From positions 62,001-126,000 of the forward strand of contig NW_003146359.1 of NCBI RefSeq assembly GCF_000003605.2: 64,000 nt of DNA. Reading direction: 5' to 3'. The translations under genes and the position numbers were made by a program. This stretch comes from Saccoglossus kowalevskii. Taxonomy: Eukaryota; Hemichordata; Enteropneusta; Harrimaniidae. Shown one piece after another: positions 1 to 11,250 of this stretch (position 1 is the stretch's first letter; every line of letters begins with the position of its first letter). The notes beneath the pieces are model-generated. The model searched no databases. It saw only the letters and a list, made by a program, of their open reading frames with translations, and was not told where the DNA came from.

Positions 1-957
1 AATTTTAAAACAGTTTCAAACATTAAATAGCCATCAATTCAGGTAAATTTCAAATTACTTAAACAATAGTGTGGGTAGGTGATCGAACAATGTCTAAAGT
101 TAAGCTGATTCGGGCATGGTAAGTACTTGCATGGGAGACTACCTGAGTAAACCAGCTGGAGTAAATTTTTGGTTGGTTCCATCACATACTTGTCAAAGAT
201 ATGAGGCAACGTTCGTGCATCATTTTTACTGCAATGTCAATTATTTATAGTAGAAAGACATTGAAATTTATGTATTTTTTTCAAATTCATGGAAAGTTTT
301 CGATTTTCCCTATTATTTTCAAAGAAAAAGGTGTTGATGCGGTCGGCACATAGTGCGTTTTAGCTGTAATATTACCGTAAAAAGTTGTTCAAAGTGAACG
401 CAAAGTTGTACAAAGTGATTGCAAAGTTTGTAGATGTATATGCATGTTTGACCTAACTTGTTGGCATATAGAAACCCGCAGTTGTAAAGTCAAAAAATGA
501 ATAAAAGCCAGATAAAAGCAGCCTATATGAGCAGAGTGTCACATGAGCTGATTGACTGTAAAAATGACAGAAAACAGAGTGCACAGTTGGTAAAAGCGTT
601 CGAAACGTTGGCGTGGCTGCTTGTATATTAAACCTACGTCATTGGCACGACAACCCCGCAGTTAAATTTTCAAAACATTAAGTAAATGTATAGAAAATGT
701 CCTATATAGAAACAGATTATGGCCACTGGGAACCGACAATTCGAATACAAACAGCTTACAAAGTTGTGAAAACCGATTGCAAAGTTGGTAGATTCGATTG
801 GGAATGTTACATATGATATTATACTGACGGGTTCTACAGTTGAAAGTTCGAAAACAAGAATACATATTTCGTAAAATGCCGTTAAAATAGAGTAGTTTTA
901 CTCGAAGCATGTAAAGGTCATAGGTCTATTCAAGAAGTAACTTGTGCAAATGCTATC

Positions 958-1034
958 AATTTTAAAACAGTTTCAAACATTAAATAGCCATCAATTCATG
1001 TAAATTTTAAATTACTTAAACAATAGTGTGGGTA
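958..1034. other. AT-rich segment before the 5S-like part; nothing recognised
   Basis: The first ~77 bp of the monomer are AT-rich (AAACAGTTTCAAACATT, TTAAACAATAG) with no TATA-like or other promoter element I can support. TTTCAAACATTAA resembles TTTCAAAACATTAAG in the second ~179-bp subrepeat (near 1625), so this part may also be an old subrepeat fragment. It ends in GTGTGGGTA, just before 5S similarity begins. Confidence 0.5.
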
Positions 1035-1054
1035 GGTGATCGAACAATGTCTAA

Positions 1055-1102
1055 AGTTAAGCTGATTCGGGCATGGTTAGTACTTGCATGGGAGACTACC
1101 TG
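1055..1102 (+). promoter_or_regulatory. 5S-type internal control region (Pol III type 1 promoter-like)
   Basis: By 5S numbering, box A (nt 50-64) falls at 1055-1069, the intermediate element (nt 67-72) at 1072-1077 and box C (nt 80-97) at 1085-1102. In 5S genes these elements bind TFIIIA, which recruits TFIIIC, TFIIIB and RNA polymerase III. Box C keeps ATGGGAGAC and CCTG but has GCAT for GGAT and TA for the usual CG after GAGAC. Box A has three changes in its middle relative to vertebrate 5S. The spacing between boxes is exactly that of a 5S gene. Whether TFIIIA still binds cannot be told from sequence. Confidence 0.65.
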
Positions 1103-1122
1103 AGTAAACCAGCTGGAGTAAA

Positions 1123-1127
1123 TTTTT
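1123..1127 (+). terminator. T5 run at the end of the 5S-like segment (possible Pol III terminator)
   Basis: Five T residues on the plus strand lie where a 5S gene carries its terminator, about 21 nt after box C. RNA polymerase III stops at runs of four or more T. The run is T5 in most monomers, T6 in M9 (near 7823) and M46 (near 43221), T4 in M55 (near 51831), and is interrupted in M49 (near 46088). Confidence 0.45.
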
Positions 1128-1343
1128 GGTTGGTTCCATCACATACATGTCAAAGATATGAGGCAACGTTCGTGCATCATTTTTACTGTAATGTCAATTA
1201 TTTATAGTAGAAAGAAATTGCAATTTATGTATTTTTTTCAAATTCATGGAAAGTTTTCGATTTTCCCTATTATTTTCAAAGAACAAGGTGTTGATGCGGT
1301 CGGCACATAGTGCGTTTTAGCTGTTGAATTACCGTAAAAAGTT
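1128..1343. other. Monomer region between the 5S-like part and the subrepeats
   Basis: About 215 bp of AT-rich sequence with no gene or RNA fold I can support. It begins with a GGTTGGTTCC stretch straight after the T5 run, then holds the variable T tract and the string ATGCGGTCGGCACATAGTG, which is nearly invariant in all copies. Weak similarity to the ~179-bp subrepeats may exist in its last 40 bp (TACCGTAAAAAGTTG). The same region recurs in each monomer at about start+170 to start+385. Confidence 0.6.
1232..1238 (+). repeat. Length-variable T tract (T6-T9)
   Basis: The tract follows TTTATGTA and precedes CAAATTCAT. It is T7 in most monomers; T8 in M23, M27-M34 and M43; T9 in M12, M16 and M42; T6 in M53, M61, M62 and M64. 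M66 has a G inside it. The T8 copies cluster mainly at 24870-32528, so the tract doubles as a lineage marker, though homopolymer sequencing error could account for single deviations. Confidence 0.75.
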
Positions 1344-1385
1344 GTTCAAAGTGAACGCAAAGTTGTACAAAGTGATTGCAAAGTT
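1344..1385 (+). repeat. Adjacent pair of 21-bp direct repeats
   Basis: Two abutting 21-mers, 1344-1364 and 1365-1385, match at 18 of 21 positions (shared core CAAAGTGA, then GCAAAGTT). The second half of the pair also matches the ~179-bp subrepeat at 1716 onward, so this pair is probably the oldest short-period structure in the monomer. It is present in all copies at about start+386. Confidence 0.75.
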
Positions 1386-1407
1386 TGTAGATGTATATGC
1401 ATGTTTG

Positions 1408-1588
1408 ACCTAACTTGTTGGCATATAGAAACCCGCAGTTGTAAAGTCAAAAAATGAATAAAAGCCAGATAAAAGCAGCCTATATGAGCAGAGTGTCACA
1501 TGAGCTGATTGACAGTAAAAATGACAGAAAACAGAGTGCACAGTTGGTAAAAGCGTTCGAAACGTTGGCGTGGCTGCTTGTATATTAA
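1408..1588. repeat. ~179-bp subrepeat A within the monomer
   Basis: This starts ACCTAACTTGTTGGCA and is followed 181 bp later by a related ACCTACGTCATTGGCA. Shared landmarks with subrepeat B include CCCGCAGTT (offset 180), CCTATAT with GAAACAG/GAGCAG, and a 48-bp stretch with about 31 matches (offset ~177). The preceding ~50 bp (from 1358) match subrepeat B at an offset of 358, twice 179, with about 30 of 37 positions identical over the best part. A nested tandem origin of the monomer is therefore likely. Confidence 0.65.
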
Positions 1589-1768
1589 ACCTACGTCATT
1601 GGCACGACAACCCCGCAGTTAAATTTTCAAAACATTAAGTAAATGTATAGAAAATGTCCTATATAGAAACAGATTATGGCCACTGGGAACCGACAATTCG
1701 AATACAAACAGCTTACAAAGTTGTGAAAACCGATTGCAAAGTTGGTAGATTCGATTGGGAATGTTACA
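1589..1768. repeat. ~179-bp subrepeat B within the monomer
   Basis: Second recognisable subrepeat, starting ACCTACGTCATTGGCA. It carries CCCCGCAGTT, TTTCAAAACATTAAG and GATTGCAAAGTTGGTAGAT. Its first bases form the junction that varies between monomers: a-type TTAAACCTACGTC, b-type TTTAACCTAAGTC, c-type TTTGTATATAGTC. In five monomers (M12, M19, M26, M46, M63) this subrepeat carries most of a cluster of one-base changes. The minus-strand open frames discussed under rejected items come from this part and the next. Confidence 0.65.
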
Positions 1769-1847
1769 TATGATATTATACTGACGGGTTCTACAGTTGA
1801 AAGTTCGAAAACAAGAATACATATTTCGTAAAATGCCGTTAAAATAG
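1769..1847. repeat. Partial ~179-bp subrepeat C within the monomer
   Basis: CAGTTGAAAGTTCGAAAAC here corresponds to CAGTTAAATTTTCAAAAC in subrepeat B at an offset of 178, and the match runs on through GTAAAATGCC versus GAAAATGTCC. Similarity fades after about 80 bp. The end of this segment carries the second diagnostic marker: P form TAGAGTAGTTTTACTC or Q form TAGCGTAGTGTTACTC. Confidence 0.55.
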
Positions 1848-1914
1848 AGTAGTTTTACTCGAAGCATGTAAAGGTCATAGGTCTATTCAAGAAGTAACTT
1901 GTGCAAATGCTATC
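1848..1914. other. Monomer tail; nothing recognised
   Basis: The last ~67 bp (GAAGCATGTAAAGGTCATAG and on to GCTATC) are strongly conserved between copies. They carry minor lineage markers: GTAAAGG or GTAGAGG, AACTTGTG or AACCTGTG, and AAATGC or AAACGC. No element is recognised. Confidence 0.5.
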
Positions 1915-4900
1915 AATTTTAAAACAGTTTCAAACATTAAATAGCCATCAATTCATGTAAATTTTAAATTACTTAAACAATAGTGTGGGTAGGTGATCGA
2001 ACAATGTCTAAAGTTAAGCTGATTCGGGCATGGTTAGTACTTGCATGGGAGACTACCTGAGTAAACCAGCTGGAGTAAATTTTTGGTTGGTTCCATCACA
2101 TACATGTCAAAGATATGAGGCAACGTTCGTGCATCATTTTTACTGTAATGTCAATTATTTATAGTAGAAAGAAATTGCAATTTATGTATTTTTTTCAAAT
2201 TCATGGAAAGTTTTCGATTTTCCCTATTATTTTCAAAGAACAAGGTGTTGATGCGGTCGGCACATAGTGCGTTTTAGCTGTTAAATTACCGTAAAAAGTT
2301 GTTCAAAGTGAACGCAAAGTTGTACAAAGTGATTGCAAAGTTTGTAGATGTATATGCATGTTTGACCTAACTTGTTGGCATATAGAAACCCGCAGTTGTA
2401 AAGTCAAAAAATGAATAAAAGCCAGATAAAAGCAGCCTATATGAGCAGAGTGTCACATGAGCTGATTGACTGTAAAAATGACAGAAAACCGAGTGCACAG
2501 TTGGTAAAAGCGTTCGAAACGTTGGCATGGCTGCTTGTATATTAAACCTACGTCATTGGCACGACAACCCCGCAGTTAAATTTTCAAAACATTAAGTAGA
2601 TGTATAGAAAATGTCCTATATAGAAACAGATTATCGCCACTGGGAACCGACAATTCGAATACAAACAGCTTACAAAGTTGTGAAAACCGATTGCAAAGTT
2701 GGTAGATTCGATTGGGAATGTTACATATGATATTATACTGACGGGTCCTATAGTTGAAAGTTCGAAAACAAGAATACATATTTCGTAAAATGCCGTTAAA
2801 ATAGAGTAGTTTTACTCGAAGCATGTAAAGGTCATAGGTCAATTCAAGAAGTAACTTGTGCAAACGCTATCAATTTTAAAACAGTTTCAAACATTAAATA
2901 GCCATCAATTCAGGTAAATTTCAAATTACTTAAACAATAGTGTGGGTAGGTGATCGAACAATGTCTAAAGTTAAGCTGATTCGAGTATGCTTAGTACTTG
3001 CATGGGAGACTACCTGAGTAAACCAGCTGGAGTAAATTTTTGGTTGGTTCCATCACATACATGTCAAAGATATGAGGCAACGTTCGTGCATCATTTTTAC
3101 TGTAATGTCAATTATTTATAGTAGAAAGACATTGCAATTTATATATTTTTTTCAAATTCATGGAAAGTTTTCGATTTTCCCTATTATTTTCAAAGAACAA
3201 GGTGTTGATGCGGTCGGCACATAGTGCGTTTTAGCTGTTAAATTACCGTAAAAAGTTGTTCAAAGTGAACGCAAAGTTGTACAAAGTGATTGCAAAGTTT
3301 GTAGATGTATATGCATGTTTGACCTAACTTGTTGGCATATAGAAACCCGCAGTTGTAAAGTCAAAAAATGAATAAAAGCCAGATAAAAGCAGCCTATATG
3401 AGCAGAGTGTCACATGAGCTGATTGACTGTAAAAATGACAGAAAACCGAGTGCACAGTTAGTAAAAGCGTTCGAAACGTTGGCATGGCTGCTTGTATATT
3501 AAACCTACGTCATTGGCACGACAACCCCGCAGTTAAATTTTCAAAACATTAAGTAAATGTATAGAAAATGTCCTATATAGAAACAGATTATCGCCACTGG
3601 GAACCGACAATTCGAATACAAACAGCTTACAAAGTTGTGAAAACCGATTGCAAAGTTGGTAGATTCGATTGGGAATGTTACATATGATATTATACTGACG
3701 GGTCCTATAGTTGAAAGTTCGAAAACAAGAATACATATTTCGTAAAATGCCGTTAAAATAGAGTAGTTTTACTCGAAGCATGTAAAGGTCATAGGTCAAT
3801 TCAAGAAGTAACTTGTGCAAACGCTATCAATTTTAAAACAGTTTCAAACATTAAATAGCCATCAATTCAGGTAAATTTCAAATTACTTAAACAATAGTGT
3901 GGGTAGGTGATCGAACAATGTCTAAAGTTAAGCTGATTCGGGTATGGTTAGTACTTGCATGGGAGACTACCTGAGTAAACCAGCTGGAGTAAATTTTTGG
4001 TTGGTTCCATCACATACATGTCAAAGATATGAGGCAACGTTCGTGCATCATTTTTACTGTAATGTCAATTATTTATAGTAGAAAGACATTGCAATTTATG
4101 TATTTTTTTCAAATTCATGGAAAGTTTTCGATTTTCCCTATTATTTTCAAAGAACAAGGTGTTGATGCGGTCGGCACATAGTGCGTTTTAGCTGTTAAAT
4201 TACCGTAAAAAGTTGTTCAAAGTGAACGCAAAGTTGTACAAAGTGATTGCAAAGTTTGTAGATGTATATGCATGTTTGACCTAACTTGTTGGCATATAGA
4301 AACCCGCAGTTGTAAAGTCAAAAAATGAATAAAAGCCAGATAAAAGCAGCCTATATGAGCAGAGTGTCACATGAGCTGATTGACTGTAAAAATGACAGAA
4401 AACCGAGTGCACAGTTGGTAAAAGCGTTCGAAACGTTGGCATGGCTGCTTGTATATTAAACCTACGTCATTGGCACGACAACCCCGCAGTTAAATTTTCA
4501 AAATATTAAGTAGATGTATAGAAAATGTCCTATATAGAAACAGATTATCGCCACTGGGAACCGACAATTCGAATACAAACAGCTTACAAAGTTGTGAAAA
4601 CCGATTGCAAAGTTGGTAGATTCGATTGGGAATGTTACATATGATATTATACTGACGGGTCCTATAGTTGAAAGTTCGAAAACAAGAATACATATTTCGT
4701 AAAATGCCGTTAAAATAGAGTAGTTTTACTCGAAGCATGTAAAGGTCATAGGTCAATTCAAGAAGTAACTTGTGCAAACGCTATCAATTTTAAAACAGTT
4801 TCAAACATTAAATAGCCATCAATTCAGGTAAATTTCAAATTACTTAAACAATAGTGTGGGTAGGTGAAGGAACAATGTCTAAAGTTAAGCTGATTCGAGT

Positions 4901-7900
4901 ATGCTTAGTACTTGCATGGGAGACTACCTGAGTAAACCAGCTGGAGTAAATTTTTGGTTGGTTCCATCACATACATGTCAAAGATATGAGGCAACGTTCG
5001 TGCATCATTTTTACTGTAATGTCAATTATTTATAGTAGAAAGACATTGCAATTTATGTATTTTTTTCAAATTCATGGAAAGTTTTCGATTTTCCCTATTA
5101 TTTTCAAAGAACAAGGTGTTGATGCGGTCGGCACATAGTGCGTTTTAGCTGTTAAATTACCGTAAAAAGTTGTTCAAAGTGAACGCAAAGTTGTACAAAG
5201 TGATTGCAAAGTTTGTAGATGTATATGCATGTTTGACCTAACTTGTTGGCATATAGAAACCCGCAGTTGTAAAGTCAAAAAATGAATAAAAGCCAGATAA
5301 AAGCAGCCTATATGAGCAGAGTGTCACATGAGCTGATTGACTGTAAAAATGACAGAAAACCGAGTGCACAGTTACTAAAAGCGTTCGAAACGTTGGCATG
5401 GCTGCTTGTATATTAAACCTACGTCATTGGCACGACAACCCCGCAGTTAAATTTTCAAAACATTAAGTAAATGTATAGAAAATGTCCTATATAGAAACAG
5501 ATTATCGCCACTGGGAACCGACAATTCGAATACAAACAGCTTACAAAGTTGTGAAAACCGATTGCAAAGTTGGTAGATTCGATTGGGAATGTTACATATG
5601 ATATTATACTGACGGGTCCTACAGTTGAAAGTTCGAAAACAAGAATACATATTTCGTAAAATGCCGTTAAAATAGAGTAGTTTTACTCGAAGCATGTAAA
5701 GGTCATAGGTCAATTCAAGAAGTAACTTGTGCAAACGCTATCAATTTTAAAACAGTTTCAAACATTATATAGCCATCAATTCAGGTAAATTTCAAATTAC
5801 TTAAACAATAGTGTGGGTAGGTGATCGAACAATGTCTAAAGTTAAGCTGATTCGGGTATGGTTAGTACTTGCATGGGAGACTACCTGAGTAAACCAGCTG
5901 GAGTAAATTTTTGGTTGGTTCCATCACATACATGTCAAAGATATGAGGCAACGTTCGTGCATCATTTTTACTGTAATGTCAATTATTTATAGTAGAAAGA
6001 CATTGCAATTTATGTATTTTTTTCAAATTCATGGAAAGTTTTCGATTTTCCCTATTATTTTCAAAGAACAAGGTGTTGATGCGGTCGGCACATAGTGCGT
6101 TTTAGCTGTTAAATTACCGTAAAAAGTTGTTCAAAGTGAACGCAAAGTTGTACAAAGTGATTGCAAAGTTTGTAGATGTATATGCATGTTTGACCTAACT
6201 TGTTGGCATATAGAAACCCGCAGTTGTAAAGTCAAAAAATGAATAAAAGCCAGATAAAAGCAGCCTATATGAGCAGAGTGTCACATGAGCGGATTGACTG
6301 TAAAAATGACAGAAAACCGAGTGCACAGTTAGTAAAAGCGTTCGAAACGTTGGCATGGCTGCTTGTATATTAAACCTACGTCATTGGCACGACAACCCCG
6401 CAGTTAAATTTTCAAAACATTAAGTAAATGTATAGAAAATGTCCTATATAGAAACAGATTATCGCCACTGGGAACCGACAATTCGAATACAAACAGCTTA
6501 CAAAGTTGTGAAAACCGATTGCAAAGTTGGTAGATTCGATTGGGAATGTTACATATGATATTATACTAACGGGTTCTACAGTTGAAAGTTCGAAAACAAG
6601 AATACATATTTCGTAAAATGCCGTTAAAATAGAGTAGTTTTACTCGAAGCATGTAAAGGTCATAGGTCAATTCAAGAAGTAACTTGTGCAAACGCTATCA
6701 ATTTTAAAACAGTTTCAAACATTAAATAGCCATCAATTCAGGTAAATTTCAAATTACTTAAACAATAGTGTGGGTAGGTGATCGAACAATGTCTAAAGTT
6801 AAGCTGATTCGGGCATGGTTAGTACTTGCATGGGAGACTACCTGAGTAAACCAGCTGGAGTAAATTTTTGGTTGGTTCCAACACATACATGTCAAAGATA
6901 TGAGGCAACGTTCGTGCATCATTTTTACTGTAATGTCAATTATTTATAGTAGAAAGACATTGCAATTTATGTATTTTTTTCAAATTCATGGAAAGTTTTC
7001 GATTTTCCCTATTATTTTCAAAGAACAAGGTGTTGATGCGGTCGGCACATAGTGCGTTTTAGCTGTTAAATTACCGTAAAAAGTTGTTCAAAGTGAACGC
7101 AAAGCTGTACAAAGTGATTGCAAAGTTTGTAGATGTATATGCATGTTTGACCTAACTTGTTGGCATATAGAAACCCGCAGTTGTAAAGTCAAAAAATGAA
7201 TAAAAGCCAGATAAAAGCAGCCTATATGAGCAGAGTGTCACATGAGCTGATTGACTGTAAAAATGACAGAAAACAGAGTGCACAGTTGGTAAAAGCGTTC
7301 GAAACGTTGGCATGGCTGCTTGTATATTAAACCTACGTCATTGGCACGACAACCCCGCAGTTAAATTTTCAAAACATTAAGTAAATGTATAGAAAATGTC
7401 CTATATAGAAACAGATTATCGCCACTGGGAACCGACAATTCGAATACAAACAGCTTACAAAATTGTGAAAACCGATTGCAAAGTTGGTAGATTCGATTGG
7501 GAATGTTACATATGATATTATACTGACGGGTCCTATAGTTGAAAGTTCGAAAACAAGAATACATATTTCGTAAAATGCCGTTAAAATAGAGTAGTTTTAC
7601 TCGAAGCATGTAAAGGTCATAGGTCAATTCAAGAAGTAACTTGTGCAAACGCTATCAATTTTAAAACAGTTTCAAACATTAAATAGCCATCAATTCAGGT
7701 AAATTTCAAATTACTTAAACAATAGTGTGGGTAGGTGATCGAACAATGTCTAAAGTTAAGCTGATTCGGGCATGGTTAGTACTTGCATGGGAGACTACCT
7801 GAGTAAACCAGCTGGAGTAATTTTTTGGTTGGTTCCATCACATACATGTCAAAGATATGAGGCAACGTTCGTGCATCATTTTTACTGTAATGTAAATTAT

Positions 7901-10900
7901 TTATAGTAGAAAGACATTGAAATTTATGTATTTTTTTCAAATTCATGGAAAGTTTTCGATTTTCCCTATTATTTTCAAAGAACAAGTTGTTGATGCGGTT
8001 GGCACATAGTGCGTTGTCGCTGTTAAATTACCGTAAAAAGTTGTTCAAAGTGAACGCAAAGTTGTACAAAGTGATTGCAAAGTTTGTAGATGTATATGCA
8101 TGTTTGACCTAACTTGTTGGCATATAGAAACCCGCAGTTGTAAAGTCAAAAAATGAATAAAAGCCAGATAAAAGCAGCCTATATGAGCAGAGTGTCACAT
8201 GAGCTGATTGACTGTAAAAATGACAGAAAACAGAGTGCACAGTTAGTAAAAGCGTTCGAAACGTTGGCGTGGCTGCTTGTATATTAAACCTACGTCATTG
8301 GCACGACAACCCCGCAGTTAAATTTTCAAAACATTAAGTAAATGTATAGAAAATGTCCTATATAGAAACAGATTATCGCCACTGGGAACCGACAATTCGA
8401 ATACAAACAGCTTACAAAGTTGTGAAAACCGATTGCAAAGTTGGTAGTTTCGATTGGGAATGTTACATATTATATTATACTGACGGGTTCTATAGTTGAA
8501 AGTTCGAAAACAAGAATACATATTTCGTAAAATGCCGTTAAAATAGAGTAGTTTTACTCGAAGCATATAAAGGTCATAGGTCAATTCAAGAAGTAACTTG
8601 TGCAAACGCTATCAATTTTAAAACAGTTTCAAACATTAAATAGCCATCAATTCAGGCAAATTTCAAATTACTTAAACAATAGTGTGGGTAGGTGATCGAA
8701 TAATGTCTAAAGTTAAGCTGATTCGGGCATGGTAAGTACTTGCATGGGAGACTACCTGAGTAAACCAGCTGGAGTAAATTTTTGGTTGGTTCCATCACAT
8801 ACATGTCAAAGATATGAGGCAACGTTCGTGCATCATTTTTACTGCAATGTCAATTATTTATAGTAGAAAGACATTGAAATTTATGTATTTTTTTCAAATT
8901 CATGGAAAGTTTTCGATTTTCCCTATTATTTTCAAAGAAAAAGGTGTTGATGCGGTCGGCACATAGTGCGTTTTAGCTGTAATATTACCGTAAAAAGTTG
9001 TTCAAAGTGAACGCAAAGTTGTACAAAGTGATTGCAAAGTTTGTAGATGTATATGCATGTTTGACCTAACTTGTTGGCATATAGAAACCCGCAGTTGTAA
9101 AGTCAAAAAATGAATAAAAGCCAGATAAAAGCAGCCTATATGAGCAGAGTGTCACATGAGCTGATTGACTGTAAAAATGACAGAAAACAGAGTGCACAGT
9201 TGGTAAAAGCGTTCGAAACGTTGGCGTGGCTGCTTGTATATTAAACCTACGTCATTGGCACGACAACCCCGCAGTAAAATTTTCAAAACATTAAGTAAAT
9301 GTATAGAAAATGTCCTTATATAGAAACAGATTATCGCCACTGGGAACCGACAATTCGAATACAAACAGCTTACAAAGTTGTGAAAACCGATTGCAAAGTT
9401 GGTAGATTCGATTGGGAATGTTACATATGATATTATACTGACGGGTCCTATAGTTGAAAGTTCGAAAACAAGAATACATATTTCGTAAAATGCCGTTAAA
9501 ATAGAGTAGTTTTACTCGAAGCATGTAAAGGTCATAGGTCAATTCAAGAAGTAACTTGTGCAAACGCTATCAATTTTAAAACAGTTTCAAACATTAAATA
9601 GCCATCAATTCAGGCAAATTTCAAATTACTTAAACAATAGTGTGGGTAGGTGATCGAATAATGTCTAAAGTTAAGCTGATTCGGGCATGGTAAGTACTTG
9701 CATGGGAGACTACCTGAGTAAACCAGCTGGAGTAAATTTTTGGTTGGTTCCATCACATACTTGTCAAAGATATGAGGCAACGTTCGTGCATCATTTTTAC
9801 TGCAATGTCAATTATTTATAGTAGAAAGACATTGAAATTTATGTATTTTTTTCAAATTCATGGAAAGTTTTCGATTTTCCCTATTATTTTCAAAGAAAAA
9901 GGTGTTGATGCGGTCGGCACATAGTGCGTTTTAGCTGTAATATTACCGTAAAAAGTTGTTCAAAGTGAACGCAAAGTTGTACAAAGTGATTGCAAAGTTT
10001 GTAGATGTATATGCATGTTTGACCTAACTTGTTGGCATATAGAAACCCGCAGTTGTAAAGTCAAAAAATGAATAAAAGCCAGATAAAAGCAGCCTATATG
10101 AGCAGAGTGTCACATGAGCTGATTGACTGTAAAAATGACAGAAAACAGAGTGCACAGTTGGTAAAAGCGTTCGAAACGTTGGCGTGGCTGCTTGTATATT
10201 AAACCTACGTCATTGGCACGACAACCCCGCAGTTAAATTTTCAAAACATTAAGTAAATGTATAGAAAATGTCCTATATAGAAACAGATTATCGCCACTGG
10301 GAACCGACAATTCGAATACAAACAGCTTACAAAGTTGTGAAAACCGATTGCAAAGTTGGTAGTTTCGATTGGGAATGTTACATATGATATTATACTGACG
10401 GGTTCTATAGTTGAAAGTTCGAAAACAAGAATACATATTTCGTAAAATGCCGTTAAAATAGAGTAGTTTTACTCGAAGCATGTAAAGGTCATAGGTCAAT
10501 TCAAGAAGTAACTTGTGCAAACGCTATCAATTTTAAAACAGTTTCAAACATTAAATAGCCATCAATTCAGGCAAATTTCAAATTACTTAAACAATAGTGT
10601 GGGTAGGTGATCGAACAATGTCAAAAGTTAAGCTGATTCGGGCTTGGTTAGTACTTGCATGGGAGACTACCTGAGTAAACCAGCTGGAGTAAATTTTTGG
10701 TTGGTTCCATCACATACATGTCAAAGATATGAGGCAACGTTCGTGCATCATTTTTACTGTAATGTCAATTATTTATAGTAGAAAGACATTGAAATTTATG
10801 TATTTTTTTTTCAAATTCATGGAAAGTTTTCGATTTTCCCTATTATTTTCAAAGAACAAGTTGTTGATGCGGTCGGCACATAGTGCGTTGTCGCTGTTAA

Positions 10901-11250
10901 ATTACCGTAAAAAGTTGTTCAAAGTGAACGCAAAGTTGTACAAAGTGATTGCAAAGTTTGTAGATGTATATGCATGTTTGATCTAACTTGTTGGCATATA
11001 GAAACCCGCAGTTGTAAAGTCAAAAAATGAATAAAAGCCAGATAAAAGCAGCCTATATGAGCAGAGTGTCACATGAGCTGATTGACTGTAAAAATGACAG
11101 AAAACAGAGTGCACAGTTGGTAAAAGGGTTTGAAACGTTGGCGTGGCTGCTTGTATATTAAACCTACGTCATTGGCACGACAACCCCGCAGTTAAATTTT
11201 CAAAACATTAAGTAAATGTATAGAAAATGTCCTATATAGAAACAGATTAT

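Larger units (their letters stand above)
1035..1127 (+). pseudogene. 5S rRNA-derived segment (representative copy, M2)
   Basis: This stretch aligns without gaps to nt ~30-120 of animal 5S rRNA. From AAGTTAAGC at 1054 (5S nt 49) the next 51 bases match the vertebrate 5S sequence, as I recall it, at about 42 positions. These include TCGGGC, TGGTTAGTACTTG, ATGGGAGAC and CCTG. Upstream, 1035-1053 matches an invertebrate-type 5S at roughly half its positions, and 1104-1122 is also only moderately similar. The first ~29 nt of 5S are not recognisable, so helix I cannot form and the product could not be normal ribosomal 5S RNA. The segment recurs in every monomer at about start+77 to start+169. It may be a 5S pseudogene captured into a satellite, or a remnant of a 5S-derived SINE head (SINE3-like); no SINE tail or target-site duplication is visible. 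The 5S homology is strong; transcription is inference. Confidence 0.85.

Noticed and set aside
1035-1127. A functional 5S rRNA gene cluster
   Set aside because: The first ~29 nt of 5S are unrecognisable, the terminal helix cannot form, and conserved core positions differ. The unit is 5S-derived, not a working 5S gene.
1553-1567. GCGTTCGAAACG resembling a tRNA-type B box
   Set aside because: It lies in subrepeat A, its counterpart in B lacks the motif, and no A box or cloverleaf is found at a proper distance, so it looks like chance.
1035-1914. A SINE3-like retroelement as the monomer
   Set aside because: A 5S-related head is present, but it lacks the 5S 5' end, and I see no LINE-like 3' tail, simple-repeat end or target-site duplications. 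Strict tandem arrangement argues for a satellite.
2576-2863. A minus-strand open frame of 82-106 residues that recurs in almost every monomer
   Set aside because: It persists because copies are near-identical and because 957 is a multiple of three. It varies in start and end, is frameshifted in several copies, covers diverged noncoding subrepeats B and C, shows no known domain, and has no sign of selection on amino-acid sequence that I can see.
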